A stretch of 64,000 nucleotides of DNA, from positions 45,026-109,025 of the forward strand of contig JAAYIE010000060.1 of NCBI GenBank assembly GCA_012744275.1, read 5' to 3'. The first letter of the stretch is position 1, and each line of letters begins with the position of its first letter. Below are positions 35,316 through 44,905 of the stretch, piece by piece. Both the position numbers and the translations under genes were made by a program. The notes below the pieces were generated by a model. It did not search any database, was not told where the DNA came from, and saw nothing but the letters and a program-made list of their open reading frames with translations. This stretch comes from Desulfobulbaceae bacterium (GTDB lineage: Bacteria; Desulfobacterota; Desulfobulbia; Desulfobulbales; Desulfobulbaceae).

Positions 35316-36140
35316 TCATTTTACATAATGGATTGGAGCATTCTCGTGCTGCACGCCCCTTTCATAGCGGACAGCCGCCTTGCCAAATAGCATAGCATAG
35401 CCTATTTGGTGATTTTCGGGCAAGGCTAGTACAGGCTGTAAACGTGACAGGAGCGTTTCAATCGCCAGATAGGCAAGTCCAGCCCAAACCGTGCCAACCT
35501 GGCAAGCCTGCGCGTACAGTTCAAAATAGCTTAGCGCAATGAGACAGTCCTGCATTGGGGTAGGCGCACCCTTGGGCGCTGAGGCAAGAACAAGATGGGG
35601 CGCATCCCGAAAGATGATGTCCTTTTTTTCCTTCTGCCATGCTTGGACAAAGGGAAGAAAACGCTCCATGTGCGCTGGCAGGGTTTTGTTCGCCCCAAGC
35701 TCTTCCAAGCCATTGAGGACGGTTTCACGGAACTGCTGCAGTTTTGCCCGGGTATCAATTACTGTAAAGCGCACCTGCCTGGCATTAACGCCAGTAGGCG
35801 CGTGCCATGCGGTTGCAAGCAGGCGGTTAATTAGCTCAGGGCTCAGATCATCCTCAGCATACTGGCGCACAGAGCGCCGACCTTTGATCAGCGCCTCCAT
35901 TTGCTCTGGAACGGGAAGCTTTGAGGCCAGGGGAACACTGTTTGCAGGGTTGAGTCCCAGGATAGACAGTGCGCCGGTGGGGCAGACTGCCAGACAGTGC
36001 TGGCAACGATAGCATAGCTCTTCCTTGTCTGCCGGGATGACAGGGCCCTTGTCTCCCATGGAGATGATTTTTGTCGGACAGTCTTCGCTACAGGCTCCGC
36101 ATTGAATGCAGGCGGCTGAATCTACGCTAAATTGTAGCAT
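35316..36140 (-). CDS. Ferredoxin-nitroreductase fusion flavoprotein
   Basis: 274 residues. The first 60 hold two 4Fe-4S motifs, CIQCGACSEDCP and CYRCQHCLAVCP. The rest is a nitroreductase fold beginning RRSVRQYAEDD with FMN-phosphate contacts, then WHAPTGVNARQVRF and a C-terminal GYAMLFGKA. Such fusions pass electrons from ferredoxin to FMN, common in strict anaerobes; natural acceptors are not known. It stands alone, 137 bp downstream (by position) from the tRNA and convergent to nothing. Confidence 0.85.
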   Translation of the reverse strand: MLQFSVDSAACIQCGACSEDCPTKIISMGDKGPVIPADKEELCYRCQHCLAVCPTGALSILGLNPANSVPLASKLPVPEQMEALIKGRRSVRQYAEDDLSPELINRLLATAWHAPTGVNARQVRFTVIDTRAKLQQFRETVLNGLEELGANKTLPAHMERFLPFVQAWQKEKKDIIFRDAPHLVLASAPKGAPTPMQDCLIALSYFELYAQACQVGTVWAGLAYLAIETLLSRLQPVLALPENHQIGYAMLFGKAAVRYERGVQHENAPIHYVK

Positions 36141-36287
36141 GAAATTCTCTTAGGGATAAGCTTGAGTGTAGGTGTGACACTCCCACGGGGGGAGTAGGCC
36201 TGCTTCCAGGTACGCAACCAACAGCAACTGGACATAACCAAGAGCACAGTGCCGTGCTGCAGGCAAGGCGAGGGCCAAGGCGCGCCG

Positions 36288-37535
36288 TCACAGGCCTGGA
36301 ATGCCTATATGCTGCACACGTACAGCGTTAATTCCTTCCTCGTAAGGCAAAAGACGTTTTTCCACCCGGTTGATGCGAAAGGCCAGGGCATACGCCAGCA
36401 CCCGGATCGGATAGTTTCTCGGTTTTTCCTGCAGGTAGGGCTGGATGGTGGTGAAGTCTGCGGCACTGTACCGCTGCATGATATCACGTAAACCACCATT
36501 GGCCGGACCGATATTGTAGGCCAAAAGACCCAGCACCATGTTACCATTCATCTGGGCCAAATAATAGCGCAAGGTTGCGGCCGCGGCGAAGGTGTTGTGC
36601 CGGTGTACGGCCATGTCGGCGCTGTCACTTCCGAGATGCTTCTGGGCCTGATCTCTTGCCTGTACAGGAATTTTGGTGATTTGAAAGAGGCCTTGCCCTC
36701 CGTCTGCACTGGGGCGGGGATAGAATGAGGACTCCGCTGCAGCAAGTCCATGGAGGATATCCGGATCCAGCCTGAAAATACGGGCAGCTTCCTCAATATC
36801 TGCCGCATACACTTCGGCTCGCACCAGCATTTTATTCATTTCTCCGGCATCCAAACGGCGATAGGCGGCAAATATTTGATGGCGCAGGGTAATTGTGCGT
36901 ATTTCCTCCTTACCGCCGACCAGGATGCGGAATTGTGCCAAGGGCCGGACGAAATACTGTGCATGGTGCAAATAGGCGATGCAGGTCGCCAGCACCAGGG
37001 CCAGGAGCGGTGCAAGCACGATGTGTTGGCGGGCAAGGGTGTTTCGCAGTGGCCACCAGACACGCAAGAGCAATGCTCCGGCCAGAAAGGCAGCCAGCGT
37101 GGCAAGGGCAAAGGGAAGCAAATGATACCAAAAGCTTGTTCCGGTAAGATATTCGGCTGCGTACCCGAGCAGCACCATAAGGGTTAAGACACCGGCATAG
37201 AGATATGCGCCTGTTTCAATGCCGATGCGCAGAAGCCTGGCGAATAGCGGATACAGGGAAAGTCGCTTCTTTTTTGTCCTGGTGACTCGTTGTTTTTTTC
37301 TTGGAGGGGAAGTTTTGGCAAGCTTTGGCACAGATCCAGCAGGTTGCTTGTCACTCTTGGTGTTGTTTTTTGGAGAGGAGTTTTTTTTGCTCGGTGAATT
37401 CCCTGGCTTGGAGGGCTTGGCGCTTGGTCTTTTGTTAGCTGGTGCAGTAGTGGACGCGGCCTGCGGCACTATTTGTGCAGACGCTTTAGAGGGCGTTGCG
37501 GAGCACTCCAACGGGATCTTTTTTTTAGTCGCCAA
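36288..37535 (-). CDS. Membrane-anchored lytic transglycosylase (SLT domain)
   Basis: 415 residues. Residues 1-90 are a disordered Lys/Pro/Ser-rich tail, probably cytoplasmic. Two or three transmembrane helices follow (about 105-180). The C-terminal half is an SLT domain: DPDILHGLAAAESSF with the catalytic Glu, SADGGQGLFQI and GLLAYNIGPANGG. It would cleave peptidoglycan in the periplasm with release of anhydro-muropeptides. The start is a TTG with no clear ribosome site, so the N-terminus is uncertain, but no ATG occurs before the membrane part. The basic tail is unusual. Confidence 0.8.
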   Translation of the reverse strand: MATKKKIPLECSATPSKASAQIVPQAASTTAPANKRPSAKPSKPGNSPSKKNSSPKNNTKSDKQPAGSVPKLAKTSPPRKKQRVTRTKKKRLSLYPLFARLLRIGIETGAYLYAGVLTLMVLLGYAAEYLTGTSFWYHLLPFALATLAAFLAGALLLRVWWPLRNTLARQHIVLAPLLALVLATCIAYLHHAQYFVRPLAQFRILVGGKEEIRTITLRHQIFAAYRRLDAGEMNKMLVRAEVYAADIEEAARIFRLDPDILHGLAAAESSFYPRPSADGGQGLFQITKIPVQARDQAQKHLGSDSADMAVHRHNTFAAAATLRYYLAQMNGNMVLGLLAYNIGPANGGLRDIMQRYSAADFTTIQPYLQEKPRNYPIRVLAYALAFRINRVEKRLLPYEEGINAVRVQHIGIPGL

Positions 37536-37686
37536 AAATCTGTGTATCAGTTTATCAGTGTACGCAAATTATGTGCACGCCCTGTGCTTCCAATTCCATA
37601 GCAAAGATGTTGCCAGGCGTGTGCCCATACCGAATCAGATAGCGCATTGGGGTAAAGTAGGCATAAAGGATATACCGCTGCACTAT

Positions 37687-38223
37687 TCAGGATTGATTGC
37701 GATCGGGGAAAAAGGCCTGCTTCAGGCGTACCAGAAAACCCGGCTGCCGTTGCGCCTGAATTTCCAGGATTGCTGCCTGAACATTATTTTTATAAGCTTT
37801 GGGGCTCTGGGCGTGCGCCTTCGTATCTTCTAAAAATTTCTTCACCGATTCGACATAACCCCGGTCATCACCACGGACATGATTGTAGAGCCAGCGAACC
37901 AGCGTGGTGTGCAGTTCGTTGGAGATATCTTCATCAGCTTCAAAGCGCGCCTGAAATTCCGGAATTTTTTTGGCGAACAGTTCGTGTACACGCCGGTGTG
38001 GGCCCAGGAAGCGATAACGGGCATCTTCCATTAAAGCTTCTTCAAAAGTAAAATGCGAAAGGATGCAGTCTACCACTTCGGTGAAAACCGTGGCAACCGT
38101 ATCCTTGTCCTTGCGCATCCTGGCTTCCTGCATCTGATTCACCAGGTGGACAATGCGCTTATGCTGCGTGTCTATTTCGAGTATACCGGTTTCTAATTCC
38201 GGTCCCCATTCCATTTTTTCCAT
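37687..38223 (-). CDS. Bacteriohemerythrin
   Basis: 178 residues from MEKMEWGPELETGILEIDTQH; AAAGGAAGG lies upstream, whereas a longer frame has no site. The diiron ligands are visible: His in IDTQHKRIVH, HFTFEEALM (HxxxE), HRRVHELF, and YNHVRGDD. The C-terminal 50 residues extend beyond the four-helix domain. Hemerythrins bind O2 reversibly and help anaerobes sense, store or detoxify oxygen. The rubredoxin gene lies about 430 bp away on the other strand, fitting an oxygen-defence neighbourhood. Confidence 0.9.
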   Translation of the reverse strand: MEKMEWGPELETGILEIDTQHKRIVHLVNQMQEARMRKDKDTVATVFTEVVDCILSHFTFEEALMEDARYRFLGPHRRVHELFAKKIPEFQARFEADEDISNELHTTLVRWLYNHVRGDDRGYVESVKKFLEDTKAHAQSPKAYKNNVQAAILEIQAQRQPGFLVRLKQAFFPDRNQS

Positions 38224-38381
38224 TGGCCTTCCTTTTGAGTGCTGTGTTGGTTGGACAGGTTTGGTGGTTATGATAAATAACAGATAGTTTAAACAGGGTA
38301 AATGTGATCTTTTATAAAAATCATACAAAATATTTTCCTTAGGCGTGATACAAAAAATTGATATCAGAAAAATTATATTAA

Positions 38382-38440
38382 ATATCAGTGCTGTCTCACA
38401 GATTTTTCCATAGGGAAAATCTGTGAGACAGCACTGATAT
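38382..38440. repeat. Long near-perfect palindrome
   Basis: Two 28-base arms, starting ATATCAGTGCTG and mirrored CAGCACTGATAT, pair along their whole length with one G-T wobble around a 3-base loop (ATA). It lies in an AT-rich spacer between hemerythrin and rubredoxin. There is no T-run beyond the stem, so it is not a standard terminator; it could be the joined ends of a lost mobile element or a cruciform. Confidence 0.85.
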
Positions 38441-38656
38441 GGTTCCCAAGGTTGACTTCATCGTGTCGCAGCTATACTTATACATAAACGCCGCACAAAA
38501 AAAATTAAGAAAACTGATGGTTAGCATGTTGACCTGTGAACGGGATTGAGCAGTCAGCATATGTTAGCTTGATTGAATATGCGGGCTGTTCTTGACTATG
38601 TTAAGCACGTTGATGTGCTGCGGCACCATGCATCGAACTTCAATCAGGAGGAAAAC

Positions 38657-38866
38657 ATGGCAGCACCGGAAGAAATGTATCAGTGCCAGATAAGCAACTG
38701 TAACTGGATTTATGACCCGGACAAGGGCGACCCCAAGGGCGGAATCAAGCCGGGCGTGGCCTTTAAAGACCTGCCCGATACCTGGGTCTGCCCAAGTTGC
38801 GGGGCCACCAAAAAAAGCTTCCGGCCCCTGGCTGGCCCGGGCTCAGTAGTGGCAGAAGGAATCTAA
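38657..38866 (+). CDS. Rubredoxin with C-x4-C first motif
   Basis: 69 residues from the ATG at 38657, with AGGAGG just upstream. The core is [14 protein letters not shown], then [23 protein letters not shown]. The second Fe pair is the usual CPSC, but the first is C-x4-C rather than C-x2-C, as in the second rubredoxin of some Desulfovibrio. It transfers single electrons in the cytoplasm, often to superoxide reductase or rubrerythrin. A stem-loop follows the stop codon. Confidence 0.92.
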   Translation: MAAPEEMYQCQISNCNWIYDPDKGDPKGGIKPGVAFKDLPDTWVCPSCGATKKSFRPLAGPGSVVAEGI

Positions 38867-38882
38867 ACTTGTGCATTGCCTT

Positions 38883-38912
38883 CCCAGCTCTGGCGGTATC
38901 GCCGGGGCTGGG
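38883..38912 (+). terminator. Possible terminator after rubredoxin
   Basis: CCCAGC pairs with GCTGGG and an inner GGCG with CGCC. No strong T-run follows, so it may be weak or act in RNA stability. Confidence 0.45.
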
Positions 38913-38981
38913 ATAAGGATGCTTGAAAATGAACGCTGTAACGAAAAGTAGGAACAGTTGGTCCTGATAGTGCTGTAATTT

Positions 38982-40334
38982 TTAGCGACGTTCCGCCCGC
39001 AGGATCACATTACACAGATTTTGGGCAAGTTCATCAATCAGTTTCGCATCTTCCCCCTCCACCATCACACGAATCACCGGTTCGGTGCCCGAAGGCCGCA
39101 CCAGGACGCGTCCATTAGCACCTAGTTGCGCCTGTGCCGCTTGCATGGCCTCGGAAAAATCCGGTATATCGTCTGGAGCAACACGCTTTGCCATGCGCAC
39201 ATTGTGCAGTACCTGGGGGTAGGGGGTCATGACAGAGGCGAGCTCAGAGAGTCGCTTCTCCTTCCGGATCATGATGGCCAAGAGTTGCAGAGCAGCGAGA
39301 ACACCATCACCAGTGGTGTTGTGGTCAAGAAAGATAAGGTGGCCCGACTGCTCGCCGCCGAAGTTGCAGCGCTGCTTACGCAGCGTTTCCACCACATAGC
39401 GATCGCCCACCTGGCAGCGGCACAAGTAGCCACCCATCTGCTGCATGGCCAGTTCCAGGCCCACATTACTCATAACCGTGGCTACCAGGGTTCTTTTGCG
39501 CAATTTACGCTGATGCAGCAACTCCTGCGCGCAAATGGCCATGATCTGGTCGCCGTTAACGATGTTACCTTTTTCGTCGCAGACAATGAGCCGGTCGGCG
39601 TCGCCATCCAGGGCAAGGCCGATATCCGCTCCCAGTTCCCGTACCTTTTGCGCCATATGCTCCGGATGGAGCGCACCGCATTGGTGGTTGATATTGATCC
39701 CGTCGGGAGCAGTGCCCAGGGTGCTTACCTTGGCACCCAGCTCAGTGAATACGTGTGGGGCAACCTTGTAAGCCGCGCCGTGGGCACAGTCGAGTACAAT
39801 GTGAAAATCGTCCAGCGTATATTTTTTAGGAAAGGTATTTTTGAGTGCGACAATGTAGCGGCCACTGGCATCATCCACCCGAATGGCCCGGCCTACCTCC
39901 TCGGCAACTGGCCTGAGCGCCGCCATTTTTTGTGAGAAAATAAGTTTCTCGATCTCAAGCTCCACATGATCTGGCAGTTTAAAGCCGTCTGCGGAAAATA
40001 TTTTGATCCCGTTGTCCTGGAAGGGATTGTGTGAAGCGGAAATAACCACTCCGGCATCGGCACGCATGGAGGTGGTGATAAAGGCTATACCCGGCGTGGG
40101 TAAAGGGCCCACCAAGAGCACATTTACCCCCATGGAGCAAATACCGGCGGCCAGGGCGTTTTCCAGCATATAGCCGGAGAGCCGTGTGTCTTTGCCGATA
40201 ACAATCCTGTTGCTCCTGCTGTTGTCCTTAACGATAAAGGCGATGGCCCGCCCGATCTGCATGGCGATTTCCGTGGTCATTGGCTCGATGTTGGCCACAC
40301 CGCGCACGCCGTCTGTGCCGAAGAGTTTTCTCAT
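38982..40334 (-). CDS. glmM: Phosphoglucosamine mutase
   Basis: 450 residues from [15 protein letters not shown]; an in-frame upstream extension has no coding character. The phosphoserine loop [15 protein letters not shown], the Mg loop ALDGDADRL, the sugar loop GGEQSGH and the phosphate loop [12 protein letters not shown] are all present. It converts glucosamine-6-phosphate to glucosamine-1-phosphate for peptidoglycan and LPS. It is third in the conserved cdaA-cdaR-glmM operon, where CdaA activity is commonly linked to GlmM. Confidence 0.96.
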   Translation of the reverse strand: MRKLFGTDGVRGVANIEPMTTEIAMQIGRAIAFIVKDNSRSNRIVIGKDTRLSGYMLENALAAGICSMGVNVLLVGPLPTPGIAFITTSMRADAGVVISASHNPFQDNGIKIFSADGFKLPDHVELEIEKLIFSQKMAALRPVAEEVGRAIRVDDASGRYIVALKNTFPKKYTLDDFHIVLDCAHGAAYKVAPHVFTELGAKVSTLGTAPDGININHQCGALHPEHMAQKVRELGADIGLALDGDADRLIVCDEKGNIVNGDQIMAICAQELLHQRKLRKRTLVATVMSNVGLELAMQQMGGYLCRCQVGDRYVVETLRKQRCNFGGEQSGHLIFLDHNTTGDGVLAALQLLAIMIRKEKRLSELASVMTPYPQVLHNVRMAKRVAPDDIPDFSEAMQAAQAQLGANGRVLVRPSGTEPVIRVMVEGEDAKLIDELAQNLCNVILRAERR

Positions 40335-40347
40335 GGAATATCCTGCG

Positions 40348-41292
40348 TTAATTTGCCCTGCTGAGACGCGCCTGCTCGGGCCGTACGGAAAGAATGTTGA
40401 TCGCCGTGTGATTGGGCAGGCTAACGGCCTCAACCCGCACCGGCGCGTTACCCTGTTCATCCGCCTCAATGGCGCTGGCCGAGGCACGAAACAGCATGTT
40501 TAACTCCGGGGTTTCCCGCGCCACCCTGGAGGGAATTTCAGCCTCCACACTTACCATGGTCGGCTCCACTTGGGTATTTTTATCAGCCTGTTTCAGATTG
40601 ATGGGGATATAGTGTACAGTACGCCGGGTCATCGGTTCCTTAATGAGGATCTCTGCCCCCACCACGGTTTCACCGATGAGCTGCAGCAGGACGTCACTCA
40701 AGACCAGGCGAACAGGTACCTGGCTCGTCTGGGTGAGTCCGCCCACATCAATGGTAGTGGTGTTGATGGATTGCACCTTGTTGAGCAGGGTGCTTGGCCC
40801 ATTAACCCTGATGACTTCAGGACTCAGCCGTATCCCCTCCAAAGAAAAGCCGCTGGCCGGTTCGCCCGTAGTCTTGGCTACAATCGGAATGTTCTTTTCC
40901 ATGAGCTTGTCTACCAGCAGGGTGATATTGGCGGGTTGCACCCGCTGCACAGTTATACTGCGAGGGAAGGGGATCGATTCGGGGGGGTTTTGGATGACCA
41001 CCGGGCCGGGCTGGGTGTCTGCCAGATTCACCGGCCGTGAGATGTTTTGCTGCTGCATCTCCTGCAAAAGCCGCTTAGGCCCCCGCACTGACACTTCCAA
41101 ATCTTTTCGGAACTGATTGGCAATAACCATGTTAGGTGGCAGATTGCGCATTTCCAGCGGCACAGTCAGAACCATGTCAACCTGATCTTCAGCAACAATG
41201 CCGTACCACAAGGTAATGCCGATGAAAAGAGCGAGTAGCTTGAGCGGCCAATTTTGGACGATCAGGCTGTAATCAGGCGTTTTATGCTGCAT
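40348..41292 (-). CDS. cdaR: YbbR-domain protein, regulator of diadenylate cyclase
   Basis: 314 residues. One N-terminal transmembrane helix ([20 protein letters not shown]) anchors a periplasmic part with three to four YbbR repeats, each with a PV.V..... VNGP-like pattern (for example [15 protein letters not shown]). Overlaps cdaA by 11 bases and precedes glmM by 13. In Firmicutes CdaR modulates CdaA; the same partnership is likely here. Confidence 0.88.
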   Translation of the reverse strand: MQHKTPDYSLIVQNWPLKLLALFIGITLWYGIVAEDQVDMVLTVPLEMRNLPPNMVIANQFRKDLEVSVRGPKRLLQEMQQQNISRPVNLADTQPGPVVIQNPPESIPFPRSITVQRVQPANITLLVDKLMEKNIPIVAKTTGEPASGFSLEGIRLSPEVIRVNGPSTLLNKVQSINTTTIDVGGLTQTSQVPVRLVLSDVLLQLIGETVVGAEILIKEPMTRRTVHYIPINLKQADKNTQVEPTMVSVEAEIPSRVARETPELNMLFRASASAIEADEQGNAPVRVEAVSLPNHTAINILSVRPEQARLSRAN

Positions 41293-42085
41293 CTTTCACT
41301 CCGCTCCTGGGCGACCTGGGCCGGCGACTGGCTTTTTTCCCAGGGAAAAATATGGCCTTCAGGGTGGATAGCAGTTGGGCCTCATCCTTGAAAGGGGTAA
41401 GCCGCCCGTTACGCGCCAAGGAAATAGTTTGGGTTTCCTCGGAAACTACGATAACAATAGCGTCTGTCTCTTCGGAAAGACCAAGGGCGGCACGGTGACG
41501 GGTACCGTAACGCTTGTCGATGTTCGGGTTTTGCGAAAGTGGCAGAAGGCACCCGGAGGAGTGGATGCGTTGCTTGTGGATAATGACACCACCGTCATGC
41601 ATGGGTGAGGAGGTCTGGAAGATAGCCAGCAGCAACTCCGCCTGAATGCGGGCATCCAGACGAAAACCGCCTTCCAGAAAGTCGCGCAGACCGTTGTCCC
41701 GCTCCAGCACGATCAGGGCACCCAAGTGCCGTCGTGCCAGCAGCGAAGCCGCCCGGACGATTTCTTCCAGGTCGTTGTCTGAAGACTGTTTGGTATGGAA
41801 GAAACGGGGTTTACCCATGCGCGCCAGGCCTCGGCGGATTTCTGCCTGGAACAGGATGACAATCACCACCAGCAGGGAGCCCAGGAATGTTTTGAGTAAG
41901 ACTCGCAGAGTTTGCAGCTCAAAATAGGCGGAAACGAAGTAGAGCAGCAAAATGGAGGTAATGCCCAGCACCATCTGCACGGCGCGGGTGCCTCGGATAA
42001 GCAGCAGGGTGCGGTAGATAAGGTAGGAGACAATCAGGATATCGACAATATCCAGAGGTCGTATGGAACGTATGGTTTCGATCAT
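41282..42085 (-). CDS. cdaA: Diadenylate cyclase CdaA (DisA_N/DAC domain)
   Basis: 267 residues: three transmembrane helices (residues 10-85), then a DAC domain. The catalytic motifs are MHDGGVII, where most CdaA have DGA, and GTRHRAALGLSE with the RHR. It makes c-di-AMP from two ATP at the membrane. The C-terminus is basic (KKASRRPRSPRS). It is first in the operon, and a 198-bp divergent region separates it from a nitroreductase-like gene. The Gly for Ala change is conservative. Confidence 0.92.
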   Translation of the reverse strand: MIETIRSIRPLDIVDILIVSYLIYRTLLLIRGTRAVQMVLGITSILLLYFVSAYFELQTLRVLLKTFLGSLLVVIVILFQAEIRRGLARMGKPRFFHTKQSSDNDLEEIVRAASLLARRHLGALIVLERDNGLRDFLEGGFRLDARIQAELLLAIFQTSSPMHDGGVIIHKQRIHSSGCLLPLSQNPNIDKRYGTRHRAALGLSEETDAIVIVVSEETQTISLARNGRLTPFKDEAQLLSTLKAIFFPGKKASRRPRSPRSGVKDAA

Positions 42086-42283
42086 GTCGCCTATCGGGAA
42101 AAAGATGAGATTATCTTCTTTTTTTATGTAGCATGCTTAAGGTTGAATGCAAAAATATAATTACATAACACGATGAATATATATTCTTTTACCCGGAATA
42201 TTTTTCTTGGCCCCAATGTGTGCCACTTTGTGCACCCGATACTGTCGCCGGTGCGAATAACCTGAATCACTGGGGAACACTGC

Positions 42284-42880
42284 ATGCATATGCCGCAATT
42301 GGTCGCCGCAACCCGCACAGTGCGTCGTTTTCAGCAAAATCGTGCTTTAACTGAGCGGGTATTGCATGGTTTGATTGATCTGGCCCGTTTGAGTGGCTCC
42401 GCCCGCAATGCCCAAGTGCTCCAGTATATGCCGGTGCTGGAGCCAGCTCTGTGCGAACGCATTTTTCATAACCTGACCTGGGCCGGTTACCTGACTGCTT
42501 GGAGCGGGCCTGAGCCAGGAGAACGTCCCCCGGGATACATCATCTGCCTTGCGAACCGGGATTGGCAGAAGGGGCCGGATACGGAGCTCTATTGCGATGT
42601 CGGTATTGCCAGTCAGTCCATGCTGCTGGCTGCGGCGGAAAAAGGTGTTTTCGGGTGCCGGATCGGAGCGTTCAAACCCACCCTGCACGCGCAGTTGCAA
42701 CTTGAAGAGCGACACCGTATTTTCTTGGTTCTTGCCCTGGGCTATCCAGCAGAGGAAGTTGTGTTGGAGGATGTGGGGGCCGAGGGCGACATCCGCTACT
42801 GGCGAGATGAAGAAAGGGTGCACCATGTGCCCAAAAGGTCTTTGCAGGATGTGATGCTGCCGCCACCAACTGTTTTTTAA
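42284..42880 (+). CDS. Nitroreductase-family protein
   Basis: 198 residues. Signature features are TVRRFQQNRALTERVL at the N-terminus (FMN phosphate), the SGSARNAQVLQY segment, and the DVGIASQSMLLAAAEKGVFGC helix of the dimer interface, with LALGYPAEEVV near the end. It lacks the ferredoxin domain seen in the 35-kb nitroreductase. Substrate unknown. It is followed after a short spacer by a small membrane protein. Confidence 0.82.
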   Translation: MHMPQLVAATRTVRRFQQNRALTERVLHGLIDLARLSGSARNAQVLQYMPVLEPALCERIFHNLTWAGYLTAWSGPEPGERPPGYIICLANRDWQKGPDTELYCDVGIASQSMLLAAAEKGVFGCRIGAFKPTLHAQLQLEERHRIFLVLALGYPAEEVVLEDVGAEGDIRYWRDEERVHHVPKRSLQDVMLPPPTVF

Positions 42881-42899
42881 CTACGAGTTGCAGTCTGCC

Positions 42900-43283
42900 A
42901 TGGTCATTTTTGCGTTCCTGTTTTCCCTGCTTACTTTTGTGGGCTCCTTAATCGCCATCCCCTGGCTGGTTGCTCGCTTGGATAGTGCGTATTTTCGGGC
43001 GTTTACCCCGCAAGCGGCAACGGGTGTGGTCAGAGGAAGGAGAGGCGCCTTTCTGCTGTGGGCGCTGATGCGCAATACCTGCGGCCTGGTGCTGGCGGTA
43101 TTGGGCGTGCTGATGCTGGTTCTGCCTGGTCAGGGTATCATCACCCTCGTACTGGGTTTGTCACTTTTGGATTTTCCAGGAAAGAGTCTGCTTTTAGCCT
43201 GGATTCTGCAAAGAAAAGCCGTACAGAGAGCTCTGAACTGGCTTCGTCGCAAGCAGGGCAAGGAAGAGTTCCTGTTTTCCTGA
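42900..43283 (+). CDS. Small PGPGW-like membrane protein
   Basis: 127 residues from the ATG at 42900; a TTG at 42888 is the alternative. Two hydrophobic segments, one N-terminal (VIFAFLFSLLTFVGSLIAI) and one central (GLVLAVLGVLMLVLPGQGIITLVLGLSLLDFPGK). The LPGQGIIT..LGLSLLDFPGK stretch matches the PGPGW putative transmembrane family. The C-terminus is basic. Function unknown. Confidence 0.65.
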   Translation: MVIFAFLFSLLTFVGSLIAIPWLVARLDSAYFRAFTPQAATGVVRGRRGAFLLWALMRNTCGLVLAVLGVLMLVLPGQGIITLVLGLSLLDFPGKSLLLAWILQRKAVQRALNWLRRKQGKEEFLFS

Positions 43284-43330
43284 AACGATATACTTTTGTC
43301 CACATCGTTTGTATTGCTTCGAACGCCAAG

Positions 43331-43371
43331 TAATTCCAGTCCCAGGCCATCTTTGTTCTGGAACTGGAATC
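43331..43371. repeat. Miniature dispersed element, copy E
   Basis: ATTCCAGTCCCAG, then GCCATCTTTGTTC, then TGGAACTGGAAT: the inverted ends of the 125-bp family directly joined. About 38 bases align with 10433-10470. Confidence 0.6.
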
Positions 43372-43477
43372 AACCGGGTATCGCTTGCTGCATCAGGGCC
43401 TTTTTGAAGGAATACATGCAGTGATGTTTTGCAGCCTGGCAGCATGTAGTGCCAGCAGAAGGAAACAAGCAGGTCCC

Positions 43478-44869
43478 ATGGAAGATAGCCGTATCCTCAA
43501 AGTAAGTGAGCTGACCGCCAACATTCGCAGTCTGCTGGAAGGGCGTTACTCTTTTATTCGTGTTGCAGGAGAGATATCCAACCTTAGTCGGCCAGCCTCG
43601 GGTCACCTCTATTTCACCCTGAAGGACAGCCAGGCCCAGCTCCGGGTGGTGCTCTTCAAGATGCAGCGGCGTTATCTGGCCAAAGAGCTGCAAAACGGCA
43701 TGGAGGTGGTGTGCCTGGGGCGTATTTCGGTGTACGAACCGCGGGGTGAGTATCAGCTCATTGTCGATACCGTGGATTTTCGTGGTGCCGGTGCCTTGCA
43801 GCAGTCCTTTGAGGCACTGAAGGAGCAACTGGCTGCGGAAGGGCTTTTTGACAGTACCGTCAAACGACCGTTGCCCTTTCTGCCCAAGCACATCACTTTG
43901 CTCACCTCGCCCCAGGGGGCGGCTCTGCACGACTTTATCCGGGTGGCCAGGCGACGTTTTTCCGGAGTGACCATTGCTATTTATCCAGTACCGGTACAGG
44001 GGGAGCAGGCGGCTGCAGCCATGGTTGCGGCTCTTGAGCAGGTACGTAGCCAGCTGCAAACCGATGTGCTGGTTTTATGCCGGGGCGGCGGTTCCATGGA
44101 AGACCTTTGGGCCTTTAATGATGAAGGACTGGCCCGGGCTATCCGGCGGGGTACGGTGCCAGTGGTGAGTGCGGTGGGTCATGAAATTGATTTTACCATT
44201 GCGGATTTTGCTGCAGACCTGCGTGCCCCTACACCCAGTGCTGCTGCCGAGTTGCTGGTGCCGGAACTACTGGGGCTAAAAAAAATAATAGCCGTCCAGC
44301 AGGCCCGCCTGCAGCGCCGGATGGAAGAGCATTTGCACAGTGCTGCCCAAAGACTCCGCTTTGCCCACCACAAGTTACGCTCCAGGCCCCATCCGGTCAA
44401 TAGCCTGCTCTTGAAGGTGGATCAGCTCGCAGGCAGCCTGCAATGGAGCCTCCTCCGGAAGCTGGAACAGCATGGCCTGCACCTGTCTCGGCTGGAGCAG
44501 CGTTTGCAACTCTGCAACCCAAGGTTGCGGGTGGCCCGGCAGGAACAGGTGCTTGCCACTCTGACCAATCGGCTTGTCCAGGCCGGCAGAGAGGCGCTGC
44601 AGCAAAGGGAAGGCCGTTTCTTGCAGGCTGCGGCTGTACTCAGAGCAGTGAGCCCGCTGGCGACCTTAACCAGGGGTTATGCCATTGCCCGCAGGCGCAA
44701 CGCGGCCCAAAGCATTATCCGCAGCGCTGCGCAGGTAGAAGTTGGGGAGACGGTGGATGTGCTCCTGGCCAGCGGTACGCTTGGGTGTAGGGTGGATGAA
44801 GTAGTGGTAGAGGAGGGGCTGCCCTTGCCGGATGCAGGTGAAAGAGCACACGGCAAGGCAAGACAGTAG
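43478..44869 (+). CDS. xseA: Exodeoxyribonuclease VII large subunit
   Basis: 463 residues from MEDSRILKVSELT; an upstream in-frame extension of 31 codons overlaps the repeat and is rejected. The N-terminal OB fold contains VAGEISNLSRPASGHLYFTLKD. The catalytic domain has LTSPQGAALHDFI, VLCRGGGSMEDLWAFND, and VGHEIDFTIADFAADLRAPTPSAAAEL. A long coiled-coil and a C-terminal GYAIARR end follow. It degrades single-stranded DNA with XseB, which is not adjacent here. Confidence 0.94.
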   Translation: MEDSRILKVSELTANIRSLLEGRYSFIRVAGEISNLSRPASGHLYFTLKDSQAQLRVVLFKMQRRYLAKELQNGMEVVCLGRISVYEPRGEYQLIVDTVDFRGAGALQQSFEALKEQLAAEGLFDSTVKRPLPFLPKHITLLTSPQGAALHDFIRVARRRFSGVTIAIYPVPVQGEQAAAAMVAALEQVRSQLQTDVLVLCRGGGSMEDLWAFNDEGLARAIRRGTVPVVSAVGHEIDFTIADFAADLRAPTPSAAAELLVPELLGLKKIIAVQQARLQRRMEEHLHSAAQRLRFAHHKLRSRPHPVNSLLLKVDQLAGSLQWSLLRKLEQHGLHLSRLEQRLQLCNPRLRVARQEQVLATLTNRLVQAGREALQQREGRFLQAAAVLRAVSPLATLTRGYAIARRRNAAQSIIRSAAQVEVGETVDVLLASGTLGCRVDEVVVEEGLPLPDAGERAHGKARQ

Positions 44870-44905
44870 CGATTAACAGCAGCGATTAAAGGACTAAATT
44901 AGGGA

